Source of the DNA: Brevundimonas sp. Leaf363
GTDB taxonomy: Bacteria > Pseudomonadota > Alphaproteobacteria > Caulobacterales > Caulobacteraceae
Reading direction: 5' to 3'
Assembly: GCF_001424025.1 (NCBI RefSeq)
Contig: NZ_LMPZ01000002.1
Coordinates: forward strand, 976,550-1,040,549
DNA length: 64,000 nucleotides
Below the pieces are notes generated by a model. It was not told the origin of the DNA. It did no database searches and worked only from the letters and a program-made list of their open reading frames with translations. The position numbers were made by a program, and so were the translations under genes. Below, piece after piece: positions 10,466 through 18,941 of the stretch. Each line of letters begins with the position of its first letter. The stretch's first letter is position 1.

Positions 10466-11908
10466 GTGATGCCTGACCTGATCCCCGTCCTCCACCTGCC
10501 CGCCTCGGAGCTGACCCTCGCGGTCGGCGCCCTGGTCCTGCTGATGCTCGGCGCCTTCATGGGCGAGAAGTCGGCGCGCCTGATCTCCGGCCTGTCGGTC
10601 GCCCTGCTGGTCGCCGGCGCGGTGCTCAGCGCCACCGGCCCGCTGGGCGTCGCCTTCAACGGCGCCTTCGTGGCCGACAGCTTGAGCGTCTACGCCAAGG
10701 TGCTGATCTATCTGGCCGCCGCCATCGCCATCATCCTGGGCGACGGCTGGATGCACCGGAACAAGATCGCGCGGTTCGAATACCCGATCCTGATCGTTCT
10801 GGCCTCGGTCGGGATGGCCATGATGGCGTCGTCGGGCGACCTGATCTCGCTGTACGTCGGGATCGAGCTTCACTCGCTCGCGCTCTATGTGCTGGCCGCC
10901 TTCCACCGCGACGACCTGAAGGCGTCCGAGGCGGGCCTGAAGTACTTCGTGCTGGGCGCCCTGTCGTCGGGCCTGCTGCTGTACGGCGCCAGCCTGATCT
11001 ACGGCTTCTCCGGCTCGATGCGTTACGAGGACATCGCCGCCTACGCCGCGTCCAACCCGGGCGTGGGCCTGCTGTTCGGCCTGGTCTTCCTGATCTGCGG
11101 CCTGGCGTTCAAGGTGTCGGCCGCGCCGTTCCACATGTGGACGCCGGACGTCTACGAGGGCGCGCCGACGCCGGTCGTGGCCCTGTTCGCCACGGCCCCC
11201 AAGGTCGCGGCCATGGTGCTGACGGCCCGCGTGCTGGACGGCGCCTTCGCCGGTTCGCACGACCAGTGGGCGCAGGTGACGGTGATCATCTCGCTCATCT
11301 CCTTCGCGGTCGGCGCCTTCGGCGGGCTGGCGCAAAAGGACCTGCAGCGCCTGCTCGCCTATTCGTCGATCGCCAACATCGGCTACGCCTTCCTGGGCAT
11401 CACGGCGGGCACGGACGCGGGCCTGCAGGCCATGCTGATCTTCATGACCCTGTACGTCATCGACCAGTTCGGCTTCTTCGCCATCCTGCTGTCCCTGTCG
11501 CGCAGCGGCCGTCCGATCCGCAACATCGGTGATCTGGCGGGGCTGAAGAAGGACCGGCCGGTGACGGCCATCGCCCTGACCATCCTGTCGCTGTCGGTGC
11601 TGGGCATGCCGCCGCTGTCGGGCTTCTGGGCCAAGTATTACGTCTTCGGTGCCGCCGCGAACGCGGGCCTGTGGATCCCGGCCGCCCTGGGTCTGGTCGC
11701 CTCGGTCGTGGCCGCCTTCTACTATCTGCGCATCATCAAGCTGATGTGGTTCGATGAGCCGCAAAGCGAGCAGAAGACCGACCCGGCGCCGTTCGAGGCC
11801 AAGAGCATCGGATGGCTGTCGGCCGCCTTCTCCTTCCCGCTGGTGATCGCGGCGTTGCCGTTCATCGAGCCGGCCGCCCGGGCCGCGGCCTCCGGCTTCG
11901 GGGGCTGA
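10466..11908 (+). CDS. nuoN: NADH-quinone oxidoreductase subunit N (NuoN)
   Basis: Third antiporter-like subunit of complex I, 480 residues from GTG 10466 (ATG 10469 is the next codon and equally likely). Conserved features are YVGIELHSLALYVLAAF, KYFVLGALSSGLLLYG, FKVSAAPFHMWTPDVYEGAPTPV and LLAYSSIANIGYAFLG. It closes the nuo operon; the next gene, birA, begins only six bases after the stop, so transcription probably continues. Confidence 0.97.
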   Translation: MMPDLIPVLHLPASELTLAVGALVLLMLGAFMGEKSARLISGLSVALLVAGAVLSATGPLGVAFNGAFVADSLSVYAKVLIYLAAAIAIILGDGWMHRNKIARFEYPILIVLASVGMAMMASSGDLISLYVGIELHSLALYVLAAFHRDDLKASEAGLKYFVLGALSSGLLLYGASLIYGFSGSMRYEDIAAYAASNPGVGLLFGLVFLICGLAFKVSAAPFHMWTPDVYEGAPTPVVALFATAPKVAAMVLTARVLDGAFAGSHDQWAQVTVIISLISFAVGAFGGLAQKDLQRLLAYSSIANIGYAFLGITAGTDAGLQAMLIFMTLYVIDQFGFFAILLSLSRSGRPIRNIGDLAGLKKDRPVTAIALTILSLSVLGMPPLSGFWAKYYVFGAAANAGLWIPAALGLVASVVAAFYYLRIIKLMWFDEPQSEQKTDPAPFEAKSIGWLSAAFSFPLVIAALPFIEPAARAAASGFGG

Positions 11909-11914
11909 AGAGGG

Positions 11915-12664
11915 GTGGCGGCCGCCGCGCCCGTCCTGGTCCTCGACGTCCTCGATTCCACCAATGCCGAGGCCCGCCGCCGCGCCGAGGCGGGCGAGAC
12001 CGGTCCGCTATGGATCGCCGCCCGCCAGCAGACGGCCGGACGCGGGCGTCGCGGCCGGGAGTGGGCCAGCGACAGCGGCAATCTGTTCACGACCCTGCTG
12101 ATGCATACCGACCGCCCGGCGGCCGAGGCGGCGCAGGTGACCTTCGTCGCCGCCCTGGCCGTCGCCGACCTGCTGGACCGCTATGCGCCGCCGTCACTGG
12201 TGACGATCAAGTGGCCCAATGACGTGATGCTGGCCGGCCAGAAGACGTCCGGCGTTCTGGTCGAGTCCGGCCCGGCCGAGCGGGGCGGCCTGTGGGTCGC
12301 CGTCGGCATCGGCGTCAACCTGGCCCATGCCCCGACCAACGTCGAGCGACCCGCGACCGCCTTGGTCGAGCATCTGTCCGGCGACGCCATCGCGCAGCCC
12401 GATCCGGCCTTGGCGGCCGAGGTTCTGGCCAAGGCTTTCGCCATCTGGATGGACCGCTGGGACACCCTGGGCTTCACGCCCGTGCTGGACGCCTGGCGTC
12501 GTCGCACCCGGCTGGACGGCCCCTGCGTCGCCCGCTTGTGCCATGAGACGGTCGAGGGCGTGGCCGAGGGCGTGGAGGCGGACGGGGCGCTGCGTCTGCG
12601 GCTGCCGGACGGCGGCTTGCGCGTCATCGCCGCCGGCGACGTGTTCTTCGGGGAGGCCGCCTGA
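11915..12664 (+). CDS. birA: biotin--[acetyl-CoA-carboxylase] ligase
   Basis: Cytoplasmic enzyme that activates biotin with ATP and attaches it to the biotinyl lysine of AccB (whose gene is in this window at 54266-54784). 249 residues from GTG 11915. It contains [11 protein letters not shown], the biotinyl-AMP loop [31 protein letters not shown] and VGIGVNLAH. There is no N-terminal helix-turn-helix, so it is a catalytic-only class I enzyme, not a repressor. The stop overlaps the coaX start (TGATG). Confidence 0.93.
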   Translation: MAAAAPVLVLDVLDSTNAEARRRAEAGETGPLWIAARQQTAGRGRRGREWASDSGNLFTTLLMHTDRPAAEAAQVTFVAALAVADLLDRYAPPSLVTIKWPNDVMLAGQKTSGVLVESGPAERGGLWVAVGIGVNLAHAPTNVERPATALVEHLSGDAIAQPDPALAAEVLAKAFAIWMDRWDTLGFTPVLDAWRRRTRLDGPCVARLCHETVEGVAEGVEADGALRLRLPDGGLRVIAAGDVFFGEAA

Positions 12665-13440
12665 TGCTGCTGGCCATCGAACAGGGCAACACCAACACGC
12701 TGTTCGCGGTCCACGACGGCGACAGCTGGATCGCCCAGTGGCGCACCGCGACCGCCAGTAGCCGCACGGCCGACGAATACGCGGTCTGGCTGAGCCAGTT
12801 GCTGCACATGAACCGGCTGTCGTTCAGCGACCTTTCGGGCTGCATCATCTCCAGCGTCGTGCCGCAGTCGATCTTCAACCTGCGCAACCTGTCGCGGCGC
12901 TACATGAACGTCGAGCCGCTGGTGATCGGCGAGAACGTCGATCTGGGCATCGAGGTGCGGATCGCCAAGCCGGCCGAGGCGGGGGCGGATCGTCTGGTCA
13001 ACGCCGTGGGCGCGCACCTGATGTATCCCGGCGACCTGATCTTGATCGACAGCGGCACCGCCACCACCTTCGACATCGTGGCGGCGGATGGCGCGTTCGA
13101 GGGCGGTCTGATCGCCCCGGGCATCAACCTCAGCCTTCAGGCGCTTCACGAGGCGGCGGCGAAGCTGCCTCGCATCGCCATCCAGAAACCCGACCGGGTG
13201 ATCGGCAAGGACACCGTGGAGGCCATGCAGGCCGGGGTGTTCTGGGGCTACATCGGCCTGATCGAGGGCCTGGTCGCACGCATCAAGGCGGAGTGGGGCA
13301 AGCCCATGACCGTCATCGGCACCGGCGGCGTCGCCTCACTGTTCGAGGGCGCCACCCCATCCATCGACCGGTTCGATCCGGACCTGACCATCCGCGGCCT
13401 GCTGGAAATCTGGCGCCGCAACGCATCACTGAAAGACTGA
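12664..13440 (+). CDS. coaX: type III pantothenate kinase (CoaX)
   Basis: Catalyses the ATP-dependent phosphorylation of pantothenate, the first step of CoA synthesis. 258 residues of the ASKHA fold. The phosphate-binding motif reads AIEQGNTNT where many homologues have D-x-GNT, so the acidic residue is Glu here. [12 protein letters not shown] and [11 protein letters not shown] are typical of the family, followed by GGLIAPGI and GTGGVASLF. The rnj start codon follows directly after its stop. Confidence 0.94.
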   Translation: MLLAIEQGNTNTLFAVHDGDSWIAQWRTATASSRTADEYAVWLSQLLHMNRLSFSDLSGCIISSVVPQSIFNLRNLSRRYMNVEPLVIGENVDLGIEVRIAKPAEAGADRLVNAVGAHLMYPGDLILIDSGTATTFDIVAADGAFEGGLIAPGINLSLQALHEAAAKLPRIAIQKPDRVIGKDTVEAMQAGVFWGYIGLIEGLVARIKAEWGKPMTVIGTGGVASLFEGATPSIDRFDPDLTIRGLLEIWRRNASLKD

Positions 13441-15114
13441 ATGACCAAATCGACATCGGACGAGTTCGTCTTCCTGCCGCTGGGCGGGTCGAACGAGATC
13501 GGCATGAACCTGAACGCCTACGGCTTCGGCCCGGCGCACGACCGCAAATGGATCATCGTCGACGTGGGGGTCACCTTCGGCGACCTGACCACGCCGGGCG
13601 TGGACATCATCGTCCCGGACCCCACGGCGCTGGAAGGCGAAACCATCCTCGGCATCGTGCTGACCCACGCGCACGAGGACCACATCGGCGGCCTGTCGTG
13701 GCTGTGGTCGCGCATCAAGGCGCCGCTGTACGCCACGCCGTTCACGGCCTTTCTGATCCGCGAGAAGCTGCGCGAGGGCGGCATCATGGACAAGGTCACA
13801 CTGCATGAATCGCCGCTGAACTCGACCGTGCACCTGGGCCCGTTCGACGTGACCTTCGTCACCATGGCCCACTCGATCGCCGAGCCGAACGGGCTTGCCA
13901 TCAAGACCCCGCTGGGCACCGTTCTGCACACCGGCGACTGGAAGCTGGACGACCAACCCATCATCGGCCGGCCGACCGACGGCGACGCCATCAGCCGCCT
14001 GGGCGACGACGGCGTGCTGGCGATGGTCTGCGACAGCACCAACGTCTTCACCGAAGGCGTGGCCGGGTCCGAAGGCGATGTGAAGGTCGAGCTGAACACG
14101 CTGATCTCCACCCTGCATGGTCGGATCGCGGTCGGCTGCTTCGCCTCCAATGTGGCGCGCATGGACAGTGTGATCCGCGCCGCCGAGGCCAACGGGCGCC
14201 GCGTGGCGCTCGCCGGCCGATCGATGCACCGCATCACCGCAGCCGCCAAGTCGGTGGGCATGCTGTCGGACGTGAAGCCTTTCCTCAGCGAGGAAGAGGC
14301 CCGCGTCTGGCCCGCAGACGAGATCCTGTACCTGTGCACCGGCAGCCAGGGCGAGGCGCGCGCGGCCCTGTCGCGCGTGGCCCAAGGCGACCACCCCTTC
14401 ATCAAGCTGGGGCGAGGCGACCACTGCATCTTCTCGTCGCGGGTCATTCCCGGCAACGAGCTGTCGATCGGCGCCCTGCAGGACACGCTGAGCGAACGCG
14501 GCGTGCGGATCTACACCGAGAAGGACCATCCCGGCATCCACGTCTCCGGCCACCCGTGCCGGGACGAACTGCGCCAGATGTACGCCTGGGCCCGTCCCAG
14601 GATCGCGGTGCCGACGCACGGCATGCGTCGCCACATCGCCGAGCACGCGCTGTTGGCGAAGGAGACGGGCGTCTCCGAGACCGTCACGCCGCGCAACGGC
14701 GATGTCGTCCGCCTGGCCCCCGGTCCGGCGATGATCATCGACGAGGTGCCGTCCGGCCGTCTGTTCGTCGACGGCGGCATCCTGGTCGAGGAGGGCGGCG
14801 AGGCCCTGCGCGAGCGGCGCTATGCAGCCTCGAACGGCGTGCTGATCGTCAGCTTCGTCCTCGACAAGCGTGGCAAGATCGTCAGCGACATCGACGTGCG
14901 CGGCATCGGCCTGCCCGGCGACGATCATACGCCGCTCGGCGACATCCTCGACGACTTGGCCGAGCGCGCCGAGAAGGCCGTCCGCAGCCTGAAGGGCGAG
15001 GCCCTGGAGGACGAGATGGTCATCGAACAGGCCGTCAGCCGCACCCTGAAGAAGGCCAGCCAGAACATCTGGTCGCGCCGTCCCATCGTCGAGACCGTGG
15101 TCCTGCGGCTGTGA
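13441..15114 (+). CDS. rnj: ribonuclease J
   Basis: A 557-residue metallo-beta-lactamase/beta-CASP ribonuclease of the RNase J family (5'-3' exo- and endonuclease in RNA maturation and decay). The zinc-binding motif is His76-x-His78-x-Asp80-His81 (LTHAHEDHIGG). Further motifs are VTMAHSIAEPNG, HTGDWKLD, the beta-CASP part around CTGSQGEARAAL, and VSGHPCRDELRQMYAWARP with VPTHGMRRH. A C-terminal domain follows. Its position after coaX is common in alphaproteobacteria. The stop overlaps the next ATG. Confidence 0.95.
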   Translation: MTKSTSDEFVFLPLGGSNEIGMNLNAYGFGPAHDRKWIIVDVGVTFGDLTTPGVDIIVPDPTALEGETILGIVLTHAHEDHIGGLSWLWSRIKAPLYATPFTAFLIREKLREGGIMDKVTLHESPLNSTVHLGPFDVTFVTMAHSIAEPNGLAIKTPLGTVLHTGDWKLDDQPIIGRPTDGDAISRLGDDGVLAMVCDSTNVFTEGVAGSEGDVKVELNTLISTLHGRIAVGCFASNVARMDSVIRAAEANGRRVALAGRSMHRITAAAKSVGMLSDVKPFLSEEEARVWPADEILYLCTGSQGEARAALSRVAQGDHPFIKLGRGDHCIFSSRVIPGNELSIGALQDTLSERGVRIYTEKDHPGIHVSGHPCRDELRQMYAWARPRIAVPTHGMRRHIAEHALLAKETGVSETVTPRNGDVVRLAPGPAMIIDEVPSGRLFVDGGILVEEGGEALRERRYAASNGVLIVSFVLDKRGKIVSDIDVRGIGLPGDDHTPLGDILDDLAERAEKAVRSLKGEALEDEMVIEQAVSRTLKKASQNIWSRRPIVETVVLRL

Positions 15115-16049
15115 TGCAAGCGGCGGCGGCGCGGGTGAGGGATCGTCTCCGCGCCGCCGGCCGCCGCCTTAAGGCCCGCGTTCGAACCTCGCGACACCGG
15201 GTGTCGGGATGGCGCAAGTGGGCCGTGATCGCGGGACAGGGCGCGGCAGGGTTCGTGGCCCTGTTCGCCGTGGTCAATCTGACCCTCAGCCTGTCCACCT
15301 TCCGGGGCGAGGACCCGGCTTCGCGCACGGCGCATGAGCTGGGGGTGCTGTGGTTTAGCACCACCGACGGGCGCTCCACCTCCGACACGGCTTTTCGTCT
15401 GGTGCATGGCGGGGAGGTCGGCCCCAATCCGACCGCCGCTGATATTCGCGCGCATTTCGAGCGGGCGTCAGAGGGCGGCACCTTCCTGCTGGATCAGGTG
15501 ATGATCGACCGGATGCAGGCGGTGAACGGCCGGATCGACAGTCGCGTGATGCCGCCCGGCGTCTATGTCGGCGCGCATGCTCTGGGGCCCGACGATCCGC
15601 CGATGGTCTGGGTGACCAAGTGGCTGGCGCAGTATCTGCTGTTTCCGCGCCACGCCTATATCCTGGTGGTGCCGGCGCAGGGCGAGGCGATCGCCTTTTC
15701 GGCTAGTCAGGAAGGCAAATTCACCAATCCCGTCGGCGACCGGCAGCAACTGACGGCGCGGCTGACGCCTTTCAACGACACAGCCTACGACTTCCCCAGT
15801 TCAGGCGAGGCGCTGCACGAGATGACGATCGTCAGCCGTGATCCAGCGATGGTCGCCGATGCTCCGACACGGCTGGAGGCCGCGCGGCACAATCTCGAGG
15901 CGCAGGACGCTGCTTATGGTCTGTTCGCGCCCAACTCCAACACCGTGGTCGGCTGCATCCTAGAAGGCGCCGGCCTGATGTCGCCGAAGACGCGCAGCTC
16001 GACCCTGCTGGCGTTGCGGGCCCCCGGCATGGGCGCGACGTGCCCGTAG
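15114..16049 (+). CDS. uncharacterised membrane-anchored protein
   Basis: A 311-residue product whose ATG overlaps the rnj stop (TGATG); the open frame extends further upstream but only as a shadow of rnj. The N terminus is Arg-rich and cytoplasmic, followed by one hydrophobic segment (AGFVALFAVVNLTLSLS, about residues 43-60), then a region predicted to be outside. Visible elements are HAYILVVP, a region about 35 residues later with YDFPSSGEALHE, and FAPNSNTVVGCILEGAGL near the C terminus. The order His ... Asn-Ser-Asn ... Cys resembles papain-like permuted folds, but I cannot assign a family. Confidence 0.8.
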   Translation: MQAAAARVRDRLRAAGRRLKARVRTSRHRVSGWRKWAVIAGQGAAGFVALFAVVNLTLSLSTFRGEDPASRTAHELGVLWFSTTDGRSTSDTAFRLVHGGEVGPNPTAADIRAHFERASEGGTFLLDQVMIDRMQAVNGRIDSRVMPPGVYVGAHALGPDDPPMVWVTKWLAQYLLFPRHAYILVVPAQGEAIAFSASQEGKFTNPVGDRQQLTARLTPFNDTAYDFPSSGEALHEMTIVSRDPAMVADAPTRLEAARHNLEAQDAAYGLFAPNSNTVVGCILEGAGLMSPKTRSSTLLALRAPGMGATCP

Positions 16050-16081
16050 TGCGCGGCCGCTGCATCCGGTAGGATCGGCGC

Positions 16082-16600
16082 ATGTCGATCCAGCGCCTGA
16101 CGCCCGTTCTCGCCGCCATCCTGCTGGCCGCCTGCCAGCCTGAGCAGCCGCCCGCAGAGCCGGTGTCCGCCCCGTCCGAGGCGCCGGCAATCGCCGGGGC
16201 GCCGGCGGGCGACTTCCAGACCCCCGAGGACCTCATTCGCGCCCTCTACGCCGAAGAGACCATTCCGGTGGAGCCGGCGACCATCCGGCGCTTCTTCACG
16301 GAGGAGTTCGTCACTCCGCTGACACCGACCGAGGACGGCGCGGTCGTCGACTTCGACTACCGCATCGACGGCCAGGACGGCGCGGCCGAGAACCTGCAGG
16401 TCGAGGAGATCGCCGGCGGGCCGACCGGCGGCGTTGTGGTGACGCGCTTCACCAACATGGGACAGGCGATGCAGAACACCTGGACCGTCTGTCGCCAACC
16501 GGACGGCCGCCTGCGCATCGTCGAGGCCACCACCCAGGGCCCGCCGGCCTGGAGCCTGCGCCAACTGGCGGGTCTGCCCGCACGCGCAGAAGGCTGTTAG
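16082..16600 (+). CDS. putative lipoprotein, uncharacterised
   Basis: A 172-residue protein with lipoprotein signal VLAAILLAAC (Cys at about 19), a Pro/Glu/Ala linker, and a compact domain from about residue 45. That domain has DLIRALYAEE, IRRFFTEEFVTPL and FDYRIDGQDG, resembling NTF2-like or DUF3828-type secreted domains in outline only. Conserved-looking aromatic and acidic pattern, no catalytic signature. It stands between the membrane protein above and mce, in the same direction. Confidence 0.75.
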   Translation: MSIQRLTPVLAAILLAACQPEQPPAEPVSAPSEAPAIAGAPAGDFQTPEDLIRALYAEETIPVEPATIRRFFTEEFVTPLTPTEDGAVVDFDYRIDGQDGAAENLQVEEIAGGPTGGVVVTRFTNMGQAMQNTWTVCRQPDGRLRIVEATTQGPPAWSLRQLAGLPARAEGC

Positions 16601-16651
16601 GTCGCGCCGCCGCCTCTAGGCGGCTCGGGAGAAGGGGGCTAAGGCGGCGGC

Positions 16652-17077
16652 ATGATCGGTCGGTTGAACCACGTCGGCGTCGCCACGCCCTCCATCGAGA
16701 CCAGCATCGCGCTGTATCGCGACGTGCTGGGCGCCGCGAAGATCGGGACGCCGTTCGATCTGCCGCCGCAGGGGGTGCGGGTCTGTTTCGTCGAGCTGCC
16801 CAACGCCCAGATCGAACTGGTCGAGCCGCTGGGCGAGGACAGCCCGCTGCATGGTTTCCTGGCCAAGAACCCCAGGGGCGGCCAGCACCACGTGTGTTTC
16901 GAGGTTGCCGACATTCTGGCCGCGCGCGACGATTTGCGGGCCAGGGGCGCGACCATCCTGGGGACCGGCGAGCCGCGCATCGGCGCGCACGGCACGCCGG
17001 TGATCTTCGCCCATCCCAAGGACATGGGCGGGGTGCTGGTCGAACTGATGGAAACGCCGAAAGTCGGAGCGCACTGA
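16652..17077 (+). CDS. mce: methylmalonyl-CoA epimerase
   Basis: A 141-residue VOC-superfamily enzyme that interconverts (2R)- and (2S)-methylmalonyl-CoA in propionate metabolism. The two beta-alpha-beta-beta-beta modules are visible. LNHVGVATPSIETSI carries the first metal-binding His, GGQHHVCFEVADI the second, and GVLVELME ends with the glutamate ligand. Its stop overlaps the following gene (TGATG). Confidence 0.93.
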   Translation: MIGRLNHVGVATPSIETSIALYRDVLGAAKIGTPFDLPPQGVRVCFVELPNAQIELVEPLGEDSPLHGFLAKNPRGGQHHVCFEVADILAARDDLRARGATILGTGEPRIGAHGTPVIFAHPKDMGGVLVELMETPKVGAH

Positions 17078-17340
17078 TGCCTATCGGCCCCCTGACCATG
17101 CTGGCCATCTACATCACGGTCTGGTGGACCGTTCTGTTCGCCGTCCTGCCGCTGGGCACGGCGAAGGAAACGCACGAGCCGCCGACGGACGGATCGCAAT
17201 GGGGCGCGCCGAAGAACCCCAATTTGAAGAAGAAGTTCATCACCACGACCTGGGTGTCCGCCATCGTCTGGGTCTTCATCATGGTGCTGATCGTCACGGG
17301 CTGGCTGCCGCTGCCCAGCCTGGCGGGCTCCAACGCCTGA
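17077..17340 (+). CDS. DUF1467 family membrane protein
   Basis: An 87-residue protein from ATG 17077, overlapping the mce stop. Two transmembrane helices (MLAIYITVWWTVLFAVLPLG and VSAIVWVFIMVLIVTGWLPL) flank a polar loop ending in NPNLKKKF. This architecture matches the DUF1467 family, which in alphaproteobacteria typically sits between mce and proS, as here. Function unknown. Confidence 0.9.
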   Translation: MPIGPLTMLAIYITVWWTVLFAVLPLGTAKETHEPPTDGSQWGAPKNPNLKKKFITTTWVSAIVWVFIMVLIVTGWLPLPSLAGSNA

Positions 17341-17398
17341 TCCCTCTTGCGGGCGACGCTGATCGGCGGTCAGAGTGCGTTGTTCGCTGGAGCTTCGC

Positions 17399-18412
17399 AT
17401 GCGCCTTCTCGCCGGCTTGAGCCTGACGCTGTCGCTGGCGGGCGGCGCGTGGGCGCAGACGCCGCAGCCGGTCATCGACATGCACATCCACGCTTACGGC
17501 GCGGAAGGGCAGGGGCCGCCCTCCTACGTCTGTGCGCCGTTTCCGAGCTGGAAGCCGATGGATCCGGGAGCCGGCGGGCCGCGTCTGGCGGGCTATATGG
17601 CGTCAATGTTCGGCGATCCGGACTGTCCGGTCAGATTCTTGTCGGCGACGACCGATGACGACCTGCGCACCCGCACGATCGAGCAGCTGAGGGCCAACAA
17701 CGTCTACGCCGTCGCAGGCGGGCCTCCCGCCTATGTCGATCGGTGGCTGCAGGACGAGCCGACGCGGCTGATGCCCGCCATCGGCGGCGGTTCGCCCGAG
17801 CGGTTGCCGTCTGTTGAGGTGCTGAGAGCACGCCACGCGGCGGGCAAGCTGATCGCCCTGTCGGAGTTGAGCCTGCAGTACAACGGCATCGCGCCGACCG
17901 ATCCGCGCACGGAGCCATACTGGGCCCTGGCCGAGGAACTGGACATCCCGGTCGGGATCCACATGGGGCCGGGGCCGCCGGGGATCACCTATTTCGGCTC
18001 GCCCGAGTATCGCGCTGCGCTGTCCGATCCTTTGCAGCTTGAAGAGATCCTGGTGGCGCACCCGCGACTGCGGGTGTTCGTGGTTCACGCCGGCTATCCG
18101 TTCAAGGAGCGGATGCTGGCCCTGATGGCGGCGCATCCGCAGGTCTATGCCGAGTTCGGCTTCCTGACCGCCGGCTACGGCGACCGGGAGGTGTGGCCGT
18201 ATATTCAGGCCTTCGTCGACGCCGGGTTCGAGGACCGCATCCTGTACGGAACGGACCAGATGGTGTGGCCCGAGCTGGTGGGCGCGGCCATCGCGCGGGT
18301 GCGGGCGGCGCCGGGTCTGACGGAAGAGCAGAAGCGCAAGTTCCTGTACGATAATGCGGCGCGCTTTCTCCGGATCGACCCGGCGGGGACGGGCGTGTTG
18401 GAGCGCCCCTGA
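17399..18412 (+). CDS. secreted amidohydrolase family protein
   Basis: A 337-residue TIM-barrel metal-dependent hydrolase of the amidohydrolase-2 type. ATG 17399 is chosen because GGAG lies six bases ahead and the product starts with a signal peptide (MRLLAGLSLTLSLAGGAWAQ); an earlier in-frame GTG would disrupt this. The metal-binding HxH is in DMHIHAYG, followed by GIHMGPGPPG, VFVVHAGYP and ILYGTDQMVWPE with its conserved Asp. C-terminal EEQKRKFLYDNAARFLRI is typical of the family, where it gives the last helix. The substrate is unknown; export to the periplasm is inferred. Confidence 0.88.
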   Translation: MRLLAGLSLTLSLAGGAWAQTPQPVIDMHIHAYGAEGQGPPSYVCAPFPSWKPMDPGAGGPRLAGYMASMFGDPDCPVRFLSATTDDDLRTRTIEQLRANNVYAVAGGPPAYVDRWLQDEPTRLMPAIGGGSPERLPSVEVLRARHAAGKLIALSELSLQYNGIAPTDPRTEPYWALAEELDIPVGIHMGPGPPGITYFGSPEYRAALSDPLQLEEILVAHPRLRVFVVHAGYPFKERMLALMAAHPQVYAEFGFLTAGYGDREVWPYIQAFVDAGFEDRILYGTDQMVWPELVGAAIARVRAAPGLTEEQKRKFLYDNAARFLRIDPAGTGVLERP

Positions 18413-18430
18413 AAAAACCGCGTGCGGAGC

Positions 18431-18497
18431 GTCCAATGCGTCCGATCCGTCCAATGCGTCCGATCCGTCCGACCCGTCCGATCCGTCCGAACCGTCC
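18431..18497 (+). repeat. 9-bp tandem repeat, seven units
   Basis: Seven consecutive 9-base units of form GTCCRAYSC plus a partial GTCC, mostly GTCCGATCC or GTCCAATGC. The array lies 18 bases after the amidohydrolase stop. A reading frame through it would encode Asn-Ala-Ser-Asp-Pro-Ser repeats, but no start or ribosome site supports translation. Likely variable in copy number between strains. Confidence 0.9.
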
Positions 18498-18687
18498 CCT
18501 AGGTGCAGGTCGTTGAGCGCGGGCGGCGTTTGCTTTTGGCCATGTCAAAGACCGGTTCGGGCGGGAGCTTAAACGGGGTGCGGACCACGGCGCGTTGGAG
18601 GCAAGTCTGGACTGCGGCGGTTGAGGCGGATCAAGGGCTTGGCGGGATGGGCTGCGCCGGGATGGTCGGCGCAGCGCGCGTAGTGCG

Positions 18688-18857
18688 CCCTCTCTCCCAC
18701 AGGCAGAGGGCTTGAGCGCCTGGGAGCCAAAGGCGAGCAGACTTGCGCGAAAGGGTGAGGGGACTGCCCTGTCCTGTGTACCGCCTACCCCTCACCCTTT
18801 CGGCTTGGCCAGTCGCTTCGCTCTTGGAGCCTCAAGCCCTCTCCCTCTGGGAGAGGG
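18688..18857. repeat. nested palindromic intergenic element, copy 1
   Basis: A 170-base imperfect palindrome upstream of proS. The outer arms are CCCTCTC...GAGAGGG with AGAGGGCTTGAG pairing with CTCAAGCCCTCT. An inner stem is formed by CGAAAGGGTGAGGGG and CCCCTCACCCTTTCG. A second copy in the opposite orientation is at 27266-27431. It encodes nothing and resembles a non-autonomous mobile element or a long structured intergenic repeat. Confidence 0.9.
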
Positions 18858-18941
18858 AGTAATCTCGATCTTTCGGCGCCGCCTAGCTTTCGCCCCGCTG
18901 CCCCGGCTAAAGCAGTGGCCCGCTGCAACGTCGAGACGCCC

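Larger units (their letters stand above)
18413..18941 (+). other. gene-poor interval before proS
   Basis: A stretch of about 530 bases without a convincing gene. It holds a 9-base tandem repeat (18431-18497), about 190 bases with no recognisable feature, and a large nested palindrome (18688-18857). Short open frames here have no ribosome site or family signature and are partly translations of the repeats. The promoter for proS should lie in the last 80 bases, but I see no clear -35/-10 pair. Confidence 0.7.

Noticed and set aside
8905..10659. A 584-codon minus-strand frame opposite nuoM and nuoN
   Set aside because: Shadow of conserved complex I genes, composition typical of antisense translation, no ribosome site.
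18431..18497. Possible CRISPR array
   Set aside because: Units are 9 bases with no spacers, so it is a simple tandem repeat.
18354..18572. A 72-codon frame with Asn-Ala-Ser-Asp-Pro-Ser repeats
   Set aside because: It is a translation of the 9-base DNA repeat and begins inside the amidohydrolase gene.
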